From assembly GCF_027923465.1 (NCBI RefSeq), contig NZ_BRLB01000003.1:124001-188000 (forward strand): 64,000 nucleotides of DNA, given 5' to 3'. The translations under genes were made by a program, and so were the position numbers. Below, in pieces: positions 43,644 through 53,199 of the stretch. Position 1 is the first letter of the stretch. Every line of letters starts with the position of its first letter. Below the pieces are notes generated by a model. It was not told the DNA's origin. It saw only the letters and a list, made by a program, of their open reading frames with translations, and did no database searches. The DNA is from Vallitalea longa (GTDB taxonomy: Bacteria; Bacillota; Clostridia; Lachnospirales; Vallitaleaceae).

Positions 43644-46028
43644 CTACAATAATACTTCGCTGATTGCTCCAACAAGGTCTTTATCTAAATCGTATGTGTT
43701 GATGGAAGTTAATAATTTTAACTTATCAGTGGTGCAACGACATTCTGAGTAAACTTGATCTTTTAAGTCATATTCTATTTCTGCGTTATTTAAAATGGTA
43801 AATATTTTTTCTATATAGTCTTTGTTATCATCTAAAATATCATTATCGAGTAGATTGATAGTGTATGTCAAATCTTTTTTATAGTCAAGAATCGTTATTG
43901 TTAGAGAGTTGGTTTTGTCACAATAATCTATAGTGTATGGTGTATTACCTATATCAGTATTAATAGAGATATTGTTTGTTTTCTTGACACCTCTTAAGAT
44001 GATTCTTATGGTTCTATTAGCAGGTATACAATCTGAATTACCTTTTACTTTATCAATTACAATTTTACCACTTGATTCAAATGTAGTAGTAATATTGGTA
44101 ATAGCCTTAGAAGAATCAGTTTTAGTACCATTATCTTCAAAAAGGGTAAATGAATTGTTCTGTCCAGGGAAAACTAATATGTCTAGATTAATAGGGTTAT
44201 CAATAGAATTATCACTTGTATCACTATTCATTGGTATTATAGCGCCAGCCTTAGCTAGAACGACTTGATTTTCTAAGCCTCTGTACATTAATATTTTTCT
44301 ATTACCGTCATATACCTTACCTGTAAAGAAATCAATCCATTTCCCTTCTGGAAGCCATACTGTAGTCTTTGCTAATTTAGTCATAGGATTAATTTTTTCT
44401 GTTATGGCACTAACCATTAATTCACTTCCAAAGAAATATTGATTTTTCATGTCATAGCTGTTTTCAATAAAAGGATAGTGATAATACATAGGTCTTATAA
44501 AAGGAATACCTTCATCAGCTAGTTTATAATTCATAGTATATAAATAAGGTACTAATGAATGCCTTAATCTTAAGTAATTTTTTATTATCTTCTCTTCTTC
44601 CATATTATAATTCCAAGGTTCTTTTGACATAAAAGGATTGGAAGAACTATGTAATCTATTGATTGGACTGAATACACCGAATTGAACCCATCTTACAGTA
44701 AGCTCTCCATCTTTGTTTCCAAACATGTGACCACCAATATCATGACTCCACCAACAAAAACCAATATTTGAAGCTGTAGAAGTAAAATAAGGTTGAAAAG
44801 CATATGAATCCCATGAAACTATCGTATCACCAGAAAAACCAATTGGATATCTATGACTTCCGATACCAGCATATCTTGAGAATATTAATCCATTTTTGTT
44901 ATTTCTATTTATATCTAGAAAATGATAGTGATTAAGCATCCATAATGGATCAAGACCTTCTATTGCCGTTACACCACCTTGTTGCCAATCAATCCACCAA
45001 AAATCAACACCTTGTTCTTCAAGAGGATGATGAAGATATTTGAAATAAGCTTCCATGAATCTGGAATCAGTTATATTAAAAGGAATAGGATCTTCGTTCT
45101 CGTAATCAACTCCAAGATCTTGAGCCATTGGTTGATACATATCTTCAAAACCTCTGACTCCACTTGCAGGATGAAGATTAAGTGTTACTTTATAGTTTTC
45201 ATCATGAAGCCAATTAAGCATTCTGTCAGGATCAGGAAAGAAATCTTTATTCCAAGTATATCCTGTCCAGCTACTTCCATATTTAGGATCAATATCTACT
45301 AAGTGCCAGTCCATATCCATTACACATACTGAAAATGGAACATTTTCATCTCTGAATCTTGTCATTAGGTTCTTTAGTGACTCTTCGGTATATTTCCAAT
45401 ATCTACTCCACCAGTTACCTAAAGCATAGCGAGGAAGTAAAGGAGTGTGACCACATAATTCAAAAAAGTCTTTCATACATTGGAAGTAATCTCTTCCGTA
45501 TCCAAAAAAGTAATTATCAATAACATCTTTTTCTCTTGGTTCCACCCAACCGTTTTCTTTGATAATCAGTGATTTGGAATCATCGAAATAGGAAAAACCA
45601 TCTCTTGACAATATTCCATCTTCAAGAACCGTATCACCGTCTATATTATCAAGAGTTCTGCAGGTACCACCCAAAGTGTTGCACTTATCGCCATAATACC
45701 ATGTGCTGCCATGATGAGTGAATTGACCTATAACATCAATATATAGGTTATTTTTACTGAATATACCTTTGTTATAATATAAGTGAAGGTTATTAGTTAT
45801 AATTTCTAAATGATCGTCTTCATCAATAACTCTATAATCAACTAATGGAAAGGCTCTATTTACTACTGATTGAGTTGTTCTATCTTCAAATTCATTTTTC
45901 TCAGAATATTCTAGTCTTATGAGTTTTGAAGTCAGGACAGTAAATCTGTAATTTTGTCCTTGAACTATAGCTTCTTTTTTAGAAGTACCATTATAATTGT
46001 TTTTAAAATGTTTTTGTAATTTTTCCAT
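43644..46028 (-). CDS. GH31 alpha-glucosidase-type glycoside hydrolase (794 residues)
   Basis: No signal peptide, so cytoplasmic. The N-terminal beta-sandwich precedes a catalytic barrel with PRYALGNWWSRYW, GVDFWWIDWQQGG near residue 340 (nucleophile Asp region), IGFSGDTIVSWDSY near 393 (acid/base region) and GFCWWSHDIGGHM. A C-terminal beta region carries FPGQNNSFTLFEDNG (DUF5110-like). AGAAAGGAAC precedes the ATG. It is last in a minus-strand operon behind a CUT1 importer, and a LacI gene is divergent. It should hydrolyse imported alpha-linked oligosaccharides; the linkage is unknown. Confidence 0.9.
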   Translation of the reverse strand: MEKLQKHFKNNYNGTSKKEAIVQGQNYRFTVLTSKLIRLEYSEKNEFEDRTTQSVVNRAFPLVDYRVIDEDDHLEIITNNLHLYYNKGIFSKNNLYIDVIGQFTHHGSTWYYGDKCNTLGGTCRTLDNIDGDTVLEDGILSRDGFSYFDDSKSLIIKENGWVEPREKDVIDNYFFGYGRDYFQCMKDFFELCGHTPLLPRYALGNWWSRYWKYTEESLKNLMTRFRDENVPFSVCVMDMDWHLVDIDPKYGSSWTGYTWNKDFFPDPDRMLNWLHDENYKVTLNLHPASGVRGFEDMYQPMAQDLGVDYENEDPIPFNITDSRFMEAYFKYLHHPLEEQGVDFWWIDWQQGGVTAIEGLDPLWMLNHYHFLDINRNNKNGLIFSRYAGIGSHRYPIGFSGDTIVSWDSYAFQPYFTSTASNIGFCWWSHDIGGHMFGNKDGELTVRWVQFGVFSPINRLHSSSNPFMSKEPWNYNMEEEKIIKNYLRLRHSLVPYLYTMNYKLADEGIPFIRPMYYHYPFIENSYDMKNQYFFGSELMVSAITEKINPMTKLAKTTVWLPEGKWIDFFTGKVYDGNRKILMYRGLENQVVLAKAGAIIPMNSDTSDNSIDNPINLDILVFPGQNNSFTLFEDNGTKTDSSKAITNITTTFESSGKIVIDKVKGNSDCIPANRTIRIILRGVKKTNNISINTDIGNTPYTIDYCDKTNSLTITILDYKKDLTYTINLLDNDILDDNKDYIEKIFTILNNAEIEYDLKDQVYSECRCTTDKLKLLTSINTYDLDKDLVGAISEVLL

Positions 46029-46099
46029 TTTGTTCCTTTCTAGTGTAATAGGAAAATCCCTACTATCTATTTTATTGAAATCTTTAATGATTTTTACTC

Positions 46100-46921
46100 T
46101 TATCCTTTAACTGAAGATGCTGCTATACCGTCGATAAATCTTTTTTGGAAAATCAAGTATACAATAAGAACAGGTATGATGGATATAGTTGTTGCTGCAA
46201 ACAATCCGCCGTAATCTGTACCATATCTGCCGTTAAACATTTTAAGTCCAACTGATAATACTTGTTTTTCTTCTGAGCTTATAATCAAATAAGGCCATAG
46301 ATAATCTTCCCAAGACCAGAGAAATTGGAATATCGCTATACTTGATATAACATTCTGGGATAAAGGAAAAACTATTTTATGAAATATGAACCATTCAGAA
46401 GCCCCATCTATTCTAGCCGCTTCCAACATTTCATTAGGTATAGTTGAAATCGACTGTCTCATCATAAATATACCGAAACCACTTACGGCTGCAGGTATAA
46501 TAATTGCCAAATAACTATCAAGCCATTTAAAATCCAACATCATACTGTATCTTGGAATTATAGTAACACACCAAGGTATCATCATAGTACCTAACACAAG
46601 ACCAAACAGTAGATTTTTACCCCTGAATTTGTATTTGGCGAATACGAATCCTGATATTGTACTTGTGTAGATGACAATAGCTGTAATCGCAACGGATAAA
46701 AATAAACTGTTAGCGAAGAGTCTTAGAAAATTAAAGCTTTTCTGCACATTCACGTAGTTATTGAAGGTAAACAGTTTCGGTAAAAATGTAGGTGTTATCG
46801 AAGTAATTTCCGAATTGGTTTTAAAGGATGAGAATACCATCCATAAAAACGGAATTATAGTTATAACTACTAGAATTATAAGGACAAAATGTAATATTAG
46901 TGATTTTGCTTTTTTGCTCAT
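46100..46921 (-). CDS. Carbohydrate ABC transporter permease, MalG-like
   Basis: 273 residues with about six hydrophobic segments and the EAA loop EAARIDGASEWFIFHKIVFPL near 168-188. Its start codon overlaps the stop of the upstream permease by one base (TAATG), implying translational coupling. Second permease of the importer serving the 794-residue GH31. Confidence 0.93.
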   Translation of the reverse strand: MSKKAKSLILHFVLIILVVITIIPFLWMVFSSFKTNSEITSITPTFLPKLFTFNNYVNVQKSFNFLRLFANSLFLSVAITAIVIYTSTISGFVFAKYKFRGKNLLFGLVLGTMMIPWCVTIIPRYSMMLDFKWLDSYLAIIIPAAVSGFGIFMMRQSISTIPNEMLEAARIDGASEWFIFHKIVFPLSQNVISSIAIFQFLWSWEDYLWPYLIISSEEKQVLSVGLKMFNGRYGTDYGGLFAATTISIIPVLIVYLIFQKRFIDGIAASSVKG

Positions 46922-47811
46922 TATTTCGCCCCTCCTTTTTCTTTATCTGATGTAATCTTGAATGCAAATACAGTAAATATAGCTATCACTATAAACATAA
47001 CAAATGATATTGCTGATGCATAACCGAAATTATATTTTACGAAAGCTTCATCGAATATCAAGTATGAAGTAACGTAAGTTGATGTACCTGGACCTCCTTC
47101 GGTCATAACGAGTATCTGTATATAAGTCTGTAAATAAGATATGATAGAGGTAATTACAACAAATAATGTCATAGGTTTCAATAGAGGTAAAGTTATGTAT
47201 CTGAATAAACTAAACCCAGAAGCACCATCAATTTCAGCAGCTTCATAACAGTCTTTTGGTAGTCCGTAAAGTCCAGCTAAAAATAAAACTACTGCATAAC
47301 CATAATCTTTCCAGATTGTCATTGCAATTACTGAACCTAGGGCAGTATCCTTATTCAGTAACCAATTTATATTAGTACCCAATATTTGATTGATTAATCC
47401 CATTTGTGGATTGTACATCCAAACCCATACAAATGATACCGCTACAAGTGGTGTGACCACTGGCATATAAAATGCGGCTCTAAAGAATGTTTTACCTTTT
47501 ACAATACTAGAATAAAGAATCAATGCTATTCCTAGTCCGATGACTATTCTAAAAAATATAACTACAATAGTAAATATAAGTGTATTACTTAGACTACTCC
47601 AGAAGAGGTCATTAGTAAATACTCTTGTATAATTTTCGAAACCAGTATAAATGAAATCTCCTTTTAGAGGATTCCATTTGTGAAAGCTACCAACAAAAGC
47701 CATTATTATAGGTATAACAAGAAATACTGCATAGAATATTATTAATCCTGTAACAACTATATTTTTTAGGGAGAAGATAGATTCTTTACGTAACGTCTTT
47801 GTTTTAGCCAT
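46921..47811 (-). CDS. Carbohydrate ABC transporter permease, MalF-like
   Basis: 296 residues, about six hydrophobic segments, EAA loop EAAEIDGASGFSLFRYITLPL near 192-212 and the MalF-like MTEGGPGTSTYV. AAGGAGAAAAAA precedes the ATG. It pairs with the MalG-like partner. No ATPase gene is nearby, so a shared MsmX-type ATPase is probable. Confidence 0.93.
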   Translation of the reverse strand: MAKTKTLRKESIFSLKNIVVTGLIIFYAVFLVIPIIMAFVGSFHKWNPLKGDFIYTGFENYTRVFTNDLFWSSLSNTLIFTIVVIFFRIVIGLGIALILYSSIVKGKTFFRAAFYMPVVTPLVAVSFVWVWMYNPQMGLINQILGTNINWLLNKDTALGSVIAMTIWKDYGYAVVLFLAGLYGLPKDCYEAAEIDGASGFSLFRYITLPLLKPMTLFVVITSIISYLQTYIQILVMTEGGPGTSTYVTSYLIFDEAFVKYNFGYASAISFVMFIVIAIFTVFAFKITSDKEKGGAK

Positions 47812-47833
47812 TTTTTTCTCCTTATCTTTAATG

Positions 47834-47854
47834 GGGGCAACATGTAGTTGCCCC
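47834..47854 (-). other. Intercistronic hairpin between binding-protein and permease genes
   Basis: A perfect GC-rich stem GGGGCAAC/GTTGCCCC with a 5-nt loop and no T-run follows the binding-protein gene. Such hairpins often protect the upstream mRNA so that the binding protein is made in excess over the permeases. Confidence 0.65.
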
Positions 47855-47863
47855 TAATATATT

Positions 47864-49243
47864 CTATTTATTTTCTATATGTTTATATTGACTTTCTACA
47901 GATGAAAAATCCACACCTTCCATATCTGCTTTGATTTTGTTATTACCATTTTCCAGTGAGTCTTCTATACTGGAATCATTATATATGATATCTTCAAATG
48001 ATTGCTGTAAAGTTGTTTCAATCGTACTAGGAAATGGACCAGGCCAAATCAAATAATCCACAGTTGTTGATAGTGTTTTAAGTACTGGATGAGATAAAAT
48101 ATCAGCATCTTCAGCTAGTGTTTTCTTAGATGGGAAGATTGAATATTTTATACATAACTCTTTTAATGCTTCATCATTAGACATGAAATATCTAATAAAA
48201 GCTTGTGCTATTTCTTTAGAAGCATCATCAACAGTTGAACTTATACCAATAGTTGATTCACCGTTATAACGGTCGTAAGCGAAAGGTACATCTTTATCAG
48301 GTGTAGGTATTCTGAATACACCAAAGTTGATATCAGGATAATCATTTGATAATTGATTATAGTACCATCCCCATTTGTATACCATTGCAGATTGTCCTTG
48401 ACCAAAACTTTCGGCATCTGTAACACCAAAATCTTTTGAACCTATGCCATGAACATTGTATAGATCAAGAAGGAACTGCATATTTTCTTTCATTGTATCA
48501 TTGTTGATGTTTGGAGTCTTTCCGTCTTCTTTGAATAAAAGTTCTCCTTTCTGATAATTAAGTCCCATAATCATTGACTTGACATCAGAATTATAATTGA
48601 ATCCTGCTTGAGTAATATTTCCTTTTGAATCTTTCTTAGTTAACTTTTTGGCAACTTCAATAAATTCATCCCATGTTGCTGGAATATCTTCATCAGTTAA
48701 TCCTGCCTCTGTCCACATGTCTTTATTATAGAAGATACTACCTGTCATCATACCATAATCAATGTAATATACTTTATCATCGATAACGTGATTTTCAGCT
48801 CCTGTGAAATCAGCAGTAAGATCTTTTATATCAATATCATAAGGTTCCATATTGTTGATTAAATTATCATGTTGAGAGTTGTGAACACAAAATAGTGCAG
48901 GTCCTTCTCCGTTTTGAAGAGCTAGAGGAAGTTTAGTCCAGTAATCTCCCCAAGGATGAGATACTATTTTGATGCTGATGTTTGGATATATTTTTTCAAA
49001 ACCATCTACTATAGATTGAAATATTTCTGCTGAATCCCAAACCCAAAATTCTACTTCTTTAGGTTCACCGTTATTAATTAAGATATTAGGATCAAACTTA
49101 ACATTTTCACCAAGTACTGGTAAATTCTTTTCTTTGGTTGTATCCGTTTCTAATTTTTTAGAAGGTTTACTTTCTCCAGAAGAACAACCTACTAAAGATA
49201 ATAATAAAGTAAATACTAAAATTGCACTAAATATTTTTTTCAT
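47864..49243 (-). CDS. ABC transporter sugar-binding lipoprotein (extracellular solute-binding family 1)
   Basis: 459 residues. Lipoprotein signal MKKIFSAILVFTLLLSLVGC with the lipidated Cys at residue 20, followed by a Ser/Lys-rich linker. The mature part has family-1 features (VEFWVWDSAEIFQSIVDGFEKIYPNISIKIV, NKDMWTEAGLTDEDIPATWDEFIEVAKKLT, GQGQSAMVYKWGWYY). It captures a sugar outside the membrane for the two downstream permeases. First gene of the minus-strand operon. Palindromic LacI-type operators lie in the divergent region before it. Confidence 0.93.
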   Translation of the reverse strand: MKKIFSAILVFTLLLSLVGCSSGESKPSKKLETDTTKEKNLPVLGENVKFDPNILINNGEPKEVEFWVWDSAEIFQSIVDGFEKIYPNISIKIVSHPWGDYWTKLPLALQNGEGPALFCVHNSQHDNLINNMEPYDIDIKDLTADFTGAENHVIDDKVYYIDYGMMTGSIFYNKDMWTEAGLTDEDIPATWDEFIEVAKKLTKKDSKGNITQAGFNYNSDVKSMIMGLNYQKGELLFKEDGKTPNINNDTMKENMQFLLDLYNVHGIGSKDFGVTDAESFGQGQSAMVYKWGWYYNQLSNDYPDINFGVFRIPTPDKDVPFAYDRYNGESTIGISSTVDDASKEIAQAFIRYFMSNDEALKELCIKYSIFPSKKTLAEDADILSHPVLKTLSTTVDYLIWPGPFPSTIETTLQQSFEDIIYNDSSIEDSLENGNNKIKADMEGVDFSSVESQYKHIENK

Positions 49244-49287
49244 GATATCCTCCTTAAGTAATTTAATGTTATTATGAGTTATTTCGA

Positions 49288-49301
49288 GTTTAACGGTAAA
49301 C
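49288..49301. promoter_or_regulatory. LacI-type operator for the GH31/importer operon
   Basis: GTTTAACGGTAAAC, a near-palindrome matching the sites at 49342, 52105 and 58072. On the minus strand it covers a TTTACC-N18-CATAAT promoter-like pair pointing to the binding-protein gene, so binding would block that operon. Confidence 0.65.
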
Positions 49302-49327
49302 CGATTACTAAAACATAAACCGCTCTC

Positions 49328-49356
49328 TTGACATATGTAAGGTTTAGCGGTAAACT
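49328..49356 (+). promoter_or_regulatory. Promoter of the first LacI gene with overlapping operator
   Basis: TTGACA, 17-bp spacer, TAAACT. The operator GTTTAGCGGTAAAC (49342-49355) covers the spacer and -10 box, which predicts autorepression. About 40 bp here are nearly identical to 58055-58098 upstream of the second LacI gene. Confidence 0.75.
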
Positions 49357-49490
49357 ATATGCATAGTATAGCATTGATTCTTAAGTTTTGTCAAGAATTA
49401 TTATATAATTTTTATACATGTTGTTAAATACTAACAAATGATAGTCATTGTTTACTATTAAAAAATACATATAGAATTGAGGAAAAATAT

Positions 49491-50498
49491 ATGACTATAA
49501 GAGATATCGCAAAAGTTGTTGGAGTAACACCTACAACAGTATCAAATGTTATTAATGGAAATTATAATAAAGTTTCACAAAAAACCATTGATAAAGTAAA
49601 CAAAGTAATAGAAGAATCAGGATATATACCTAATAAAAATGCCAGGGCACTTGCAAACAATTCTTCTAAGATAATAGGAGTGATATTTCCAAAAACAAAA
49701 GAAGGATTTATGCAAAATCCATTTCATGCCCAGATTCTGACAGGTATAGAAAAGGTCATAAGTGCTAAGGAGTATTATCTTATGATAAAATCAATTGAAA
49801 AATATGAAGATATTTATCAGTTGATGCAAAATTGGAGTGTTGACGGTTTCATTATCCTTAGCCTTATAGGTTATCAACTACCGAAGCTGGAAAAATTCAA
49901 AAATGTTCCAGTTGTTTTTATAGATACCTATTATGAAGAACTCAAATACATCAATATTGGTTCGGATGACTATGGTGGTGAATACAAAGCTGCAAACCAT
50001 TTATTGAAAATGGGACATGAATCAATAGGTTTCATATCTTATCATATAGATTACCCCAGTGTTATTAGTATGAGATTAAACGGGTTCAAAGATGCATTGG
50101 AAAATAAAGGGATACCTTTTGATTATTCAAAAGATGTACTAGAGATAGAAGAGTTCGATGCTCATGATGAAGAGTGTGTTAATAGAATCCTCGATTTTGC
50201 GAAAAATAAAACAGGAATATGTATCAGTGCCGATATATTGGCTATAGAGATAGTAGAAGTGTTAAAAGATAATGGATATATTATTCCTGATGATATGTCA
50301 ATAATAGGCTTTGATAATGTATATTTATCTAGGTATGCCAATCCAAAACTTACAACCATAAATCAAGATATTATAGCAAAAGGGAATATAGCCGCAGAGA
50401 ATTTAATTAACATGATTGAAAAAAATTATAGTAAAGAGCCAAATATAAAGATTCAAACAGATCTTGTTATAAGGGATTCAGTTAAAAAATTAGTGTAA
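49491..50498 (+). CDS. LacI-family regulator, paralogue 1
   Basis: 335 residues. Helix-turn-helix TIRDIAKVVGVTPTTVSNVINGNYNKVSQKTIDKV and hinge YIPNKNARALANNS, then the effector domain. It is extremely similar along its whole length to the regulator at 58229 (for example FPKTKEGFMQNPFH and HESIGFISYHIDYPSVISMRLNGFKDAL), showing recent duplication. GAGGAAAAAT precedes the ATG. It is divergent from the GH31/importer operon and probably represses it through GTTTAACGGTAAAC-type sites. Confidence 0.94.
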   Translation: MTIRDIAKVVGVTPTTVSNVINGNYNKVSQKTIDKVNKVIEESGYIPNKNARALANNSSKIIGVIFPKTKEGFMQNPFHAQILTGIEKVISAKEYYLMIKSIEKYEDIYQLMQNWSVDGFIILSLIGYQLPKLEKFKNVPVVFIDTYYEELKYINIGSDDYGGEYKAANHLLKMGHESIGFISYHIDYPSVISMRLNGFKDALENKGIPFDYSKDVLEIEEFDAHDEECVNRILDFAKNKTGICISADILAIEIVEVLKDNGYIIPDDMSIIGFDNVYLSRYANPKLTTINQDIIAKGNIAAENLINMIEKNYSKEPNIKIQTDLVIRDSVKKLV

Positions 50499-50671
50499 TA
50501 AATATTGTTGATTATTTCTTGTGTACAAAAAAAGGCAAACATAATGTTTGAAATTACCAACTTGAAAGCTTTGTTTTACTGTGATAAACTTTCCTATATA
50601 TACACCAACCAACAAAATATTTTAGAAGTGGTGGTGTGTCAAAAGTCGTAATAAGGAAAAGGATAATAAAA

Positions 50672-51820
50672 ATGGGTAAAAAACAAAAAAAGAAAAAGAT
50701 TGTATGGCCGAAGTTCGTTGGAATAGTTCTTTTTATGGCCATCGGTGCTATATGTGGTTTATTAATAGCAAATTATATAGATTCCAACGCAGCAGAAGAT
50801 ATATCACTTGGAGAAGAGTTATTAACCTTTTTCTCTTTAATAATTGTAATGTATATTTCCATCTTTATTCATTTAATCATTCATGAGGCAGGACATCTGA
50901 TATTTGGTTTAATGACCGGATACAGTTTTAGTTCTTTCCGCATTATGAGTTTTATGTGGGTTAAAGAAAATTATAAGATTAAATTTAAAAGACTTACTCT
51001 TGCTGGAACAGGGGGACAATGCCTTATGACTCCTCCCCAGCTGGTTGATGGGAAAATACCTGTTGTGCTCTATAATCTTGGTGGTTCATTTATGAATATC
51101 ATCACAGGGCTTATTTTTCTCGGTATGTACTTTGTTTTTCAAAGTATACCATTTCTTTCTACGGTAATGTTGATGATGGTGGCTGTTGGTTTTGTTCTTG
51201 CTATTATGAATGGTGTGCCCATGCGAATGGGTATCATTGATAATGATGGCTATAACGCATACGCATTGAGTCGTAACCGTGATGCGCTACGTTCTTTTTG
51301 GGTACAAATGAAAGCAAATGAACAACTTACAAAAGGGATACGACTTAAAGATATGCCTGATGAATGGTTTACTACTCCGTCAGACGAGGAAATGAAAAAC
51401 AGCATGGTTGCTGTAAGGGGTGTATTTGCTTGTAGCCGTATGATTGATACACAAAGTTTTGCTCAAGCATATAAACTCATGACTCATTTTCTTGAAATTG
51501 ATAGTGCTATTGTAGGGCTTCACCGTAGACTTATGGTTTGTGACTGTGCTTATTGTGAACTAATCGGTGAAAACCGATCGGATGTTTTGAAACAGCTATT
51601 TACCAAAAAACAGATAAAATTTATGAAGTCAATGAAAAAATTTCCCTCTGTTTTGCGGACCGAATATTCATATGCCTTACTATCTGAAAAGGATTTGGTA
51701 AAAGCAGAAGGCATTAAAGTGAAGTTTGAAAAATGTGCAAAAACCTATCCCTATCCAAGTGAAATTCAGGCGGAACGAGAATTAATGGATATTGCGGAAC
51801 AAAAAAGCAAGAATATATAA
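50672..51820 (+). CDS. M50-like membrane metallopeptidase
   Basis: 382 residues from the ATG after AAGGAAAAGGAT; the frame is open to 50636. About five hydrophobic segments. The zinc-peptidase motif HEAGH lies near residue 80 in a membrane helix, and a later NLGGSFMN with MRMGIIDNDGYNA resembles the second M50 motif region. A cytoplasmic C-terminal part of about 180 residues contains Cys-rich CDCAYCE. Codon choice looks less AT-biased than the sugar genes on both sides, suggesting insertion. It may cleave a membrane-bound regulator or peptide; the substrate is unknown. Confidence 0.85.
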   Translation: MGKKQKKKKIVWPKFVGIVLFMAIGAICGLLIANYIDSNAAEDISLGEELLTFFSLIIVMYISIFIHLIIHEAGHLIFGLMTGYSFSSFRIMSFMWVKENYKIKFKRLTLAGTGGQCLMTPPQLVDGKIPVVLYNLGGSFMNIITGLIFLGMYFVFQSIPFLSTVMLMMVAVGFVLAIMNGVPMRMGIIDNDGYNAYALSRNRDALRSFWVQMKANEQLTKGIRLKDMPDEWFTTPSDEEMKNSMVAVRGVFACSRMIDTQSFAQAYKLMTHFLEIDSAIVGLHRRLMVCDCAYCELIGENRSDVLKQLFTKKQIKFMKSMKKFPSVLRTEYSYALLSEKDLVKAEGIKVKFEKCAKTYPYPSEIQAERELMDIAEQKSKNI

Positions 51821-51880
51821 TAAAGAAATTGATGAAATAAAAATCATTATTCTACAAATAATACCTTTTATTTAATTATT

Positions 51881-51925
51881 AAACTAGTCTGGATGCTAAT
51901 AATCTGCATTCGGACTAGTTTTATT
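51881..51925 (+). terminator. Intrinsic terminator after the M50-like gene
   Basis: AAACTAGTCTGGATGC and GCATTCGGACTAGTTT form the stem (one G-U pair), then TATTTAT. Confidence 0.8.
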
Positions 51926-52060
51926 TATATTGTCTATATATATAAAAGGTAAAAGACTATAATTAGTGAAAATCCAAGTTTTTATTACATAAAGTATATT
52001 TAATTACAATGCTATTGTAGAAAAAAACACAAATAATTAAGAGAATTTTGGAATTAATTC

Positions 52061-52117
52061 TTGACATCAAAGTATAATGATGTTACTATACTTACATAAT
52101 TAGATTTAACGTTAAAC
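52061..52117 (+). promoter_or_regulatory. Promoter and LacI-type operator of the second importer operon
   Basis: TTGACA (52061-52066), 17-bp spacer, TACTAT (52084-52089), then the perfect palindrome TTTAACGTTAAA (52105-52116) near the predicted transcription start. The operator shares the TTTAACG-TAAAC core of the sites at 49288 and 49342, so one or both LacI paralogues may control this operon. The remaining 52118-52251 is leader without an ORF. Confidence 0.65.
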
Positions 52118-52251
52118 TAACAATATCATCAATGCAGACATCATGTTTTACATTAAAAATTACCAATAAAACATAACAACTTTTGAAAACAGTATATCTA
52201 TTATTGCAATAATTTAGGTGTTTTCATCAAAAAAGGAAGGCATGATGAATA

Positions 52252-53184
52252 ATGTATCAAAAACTATTTAAGTCTAATCATTTATGGAAAAGAATATCAA
52301 GAAATAGGGGTCTCTATCTATTGTTATTACCATCTTTAATAATATTGATCTGTTTTAGTTACATACCAATGTATGGGGTTCTGATTTCATTTAAGGACTA
52401 CAAAGGTTCTCTTGGTATTATGGGTAGTCCATGGGCTGACCCTTGGTACAAATATTTTATTAAATATTTTAATTCTTATCAATTTGTCAGTACAATTAAA
52501 AATACTTTGGTCTTAACAGGTTATAATTTATTGGTCGGCTTTCCTATACCAATAATCTTTGCACTAGCAATTAACCAAATGAGAAATAACAAGTACAAAA
52601 AAACATTTCAGACTATTTCATATATGCCTCACTTTATTTCTACGGTAGTAATAGTCGGAATAATTAATCTGATTTTTTCACCTGGAACAGGATTAATTGG
52701 TCAGATATATGATTTGTTCGGGGCAAAGGCACCAAATCTATTGGGTAGTACTTCAGCTTTCAAACATCTGTATGTATGGTCGGATATATGGCAACATATG
52801 GGATGGGATTCCATAATCTATATTGCTGCGTTATCATCTGTAGATCCTAATCTATATGAAGCTGCTAGTATTGATGGTGCAAGTCAGTTCCAAAAAATAT
52901 TGTATGTAGATATTCCAATGTTGATACCTACGGCTATGACATTATTGATACTGAGATGTGGTGGACTCATGGCTCTGGGCTTCGAAAAAGTATACCTTAT
53001 GCAAAATGACCTTAATCTCTTGAATAGTGAAGTTATTTCTACATATGTCTATAAATTGGGAATGAAAAGTTCACAATACAGTTATTCCTCAGCAGTGAAC
53101 TTGTTCAGTACAATAATTAACTTCATACTTCTGATATCTGTCAACAAATTTAGCAGAAAAGTATCTGATAACAGCTTATGGTAG
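52252..53184 (+). CDS. ABC transporter permease, LplB type
   Basis: 310 residues, about six hydrophobic segments. YLLLLPSLIILICFSYIPMYGVLISFKDYKGSLGIMGSPW near the N-terminus and the EAA loop YEAASIDGASQFQKILYVDIP mark the LplB branch of sugar permeases. This branch imports complex or plant-derived oligosaccharides in Bacilli and Clostridia. GGAAGGCATGATG precedes the ATG. First gene of permease-permease-binding protein-GH31. Confidence 0.92.
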   Translation: MYQKLFKSNHLWKRISRNRGLYLLLLPSLIILICFSYIPMYGVLISFKDYKGSLGIMGSPWADPWYKYFIKYFNSYQFVSTIKNTLVLTGYNLLVGFPIPIIFALAINQMRNNKYKKTFQTISYMPHFISTVVIVGIINLIFSPGTGLIGQIYDLFGAKAPNLLGSTSAFKHLYVWSDIWQHMGWDSIIYIAALSSVDPNLYEAASIDGASQFQKILYVDIPMLIPTAMTLLILRCGGLMALGFEKVYLMQNDLNLLNSEVISTYVYKLGMKSSQYSYSSAVNLFSTIINFILLISVNKFSRKVSDNSLW

Positions 53185-53199
53185 AGGGGAGGCATAATA

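Noticed and set aside
43933-44268. 111-codon plus-strand frame inside the minus-strand GH31 gene
   Set aside because: Antisense shadow of a conserved catalytic protein; no ribosome site and no family resemblance.
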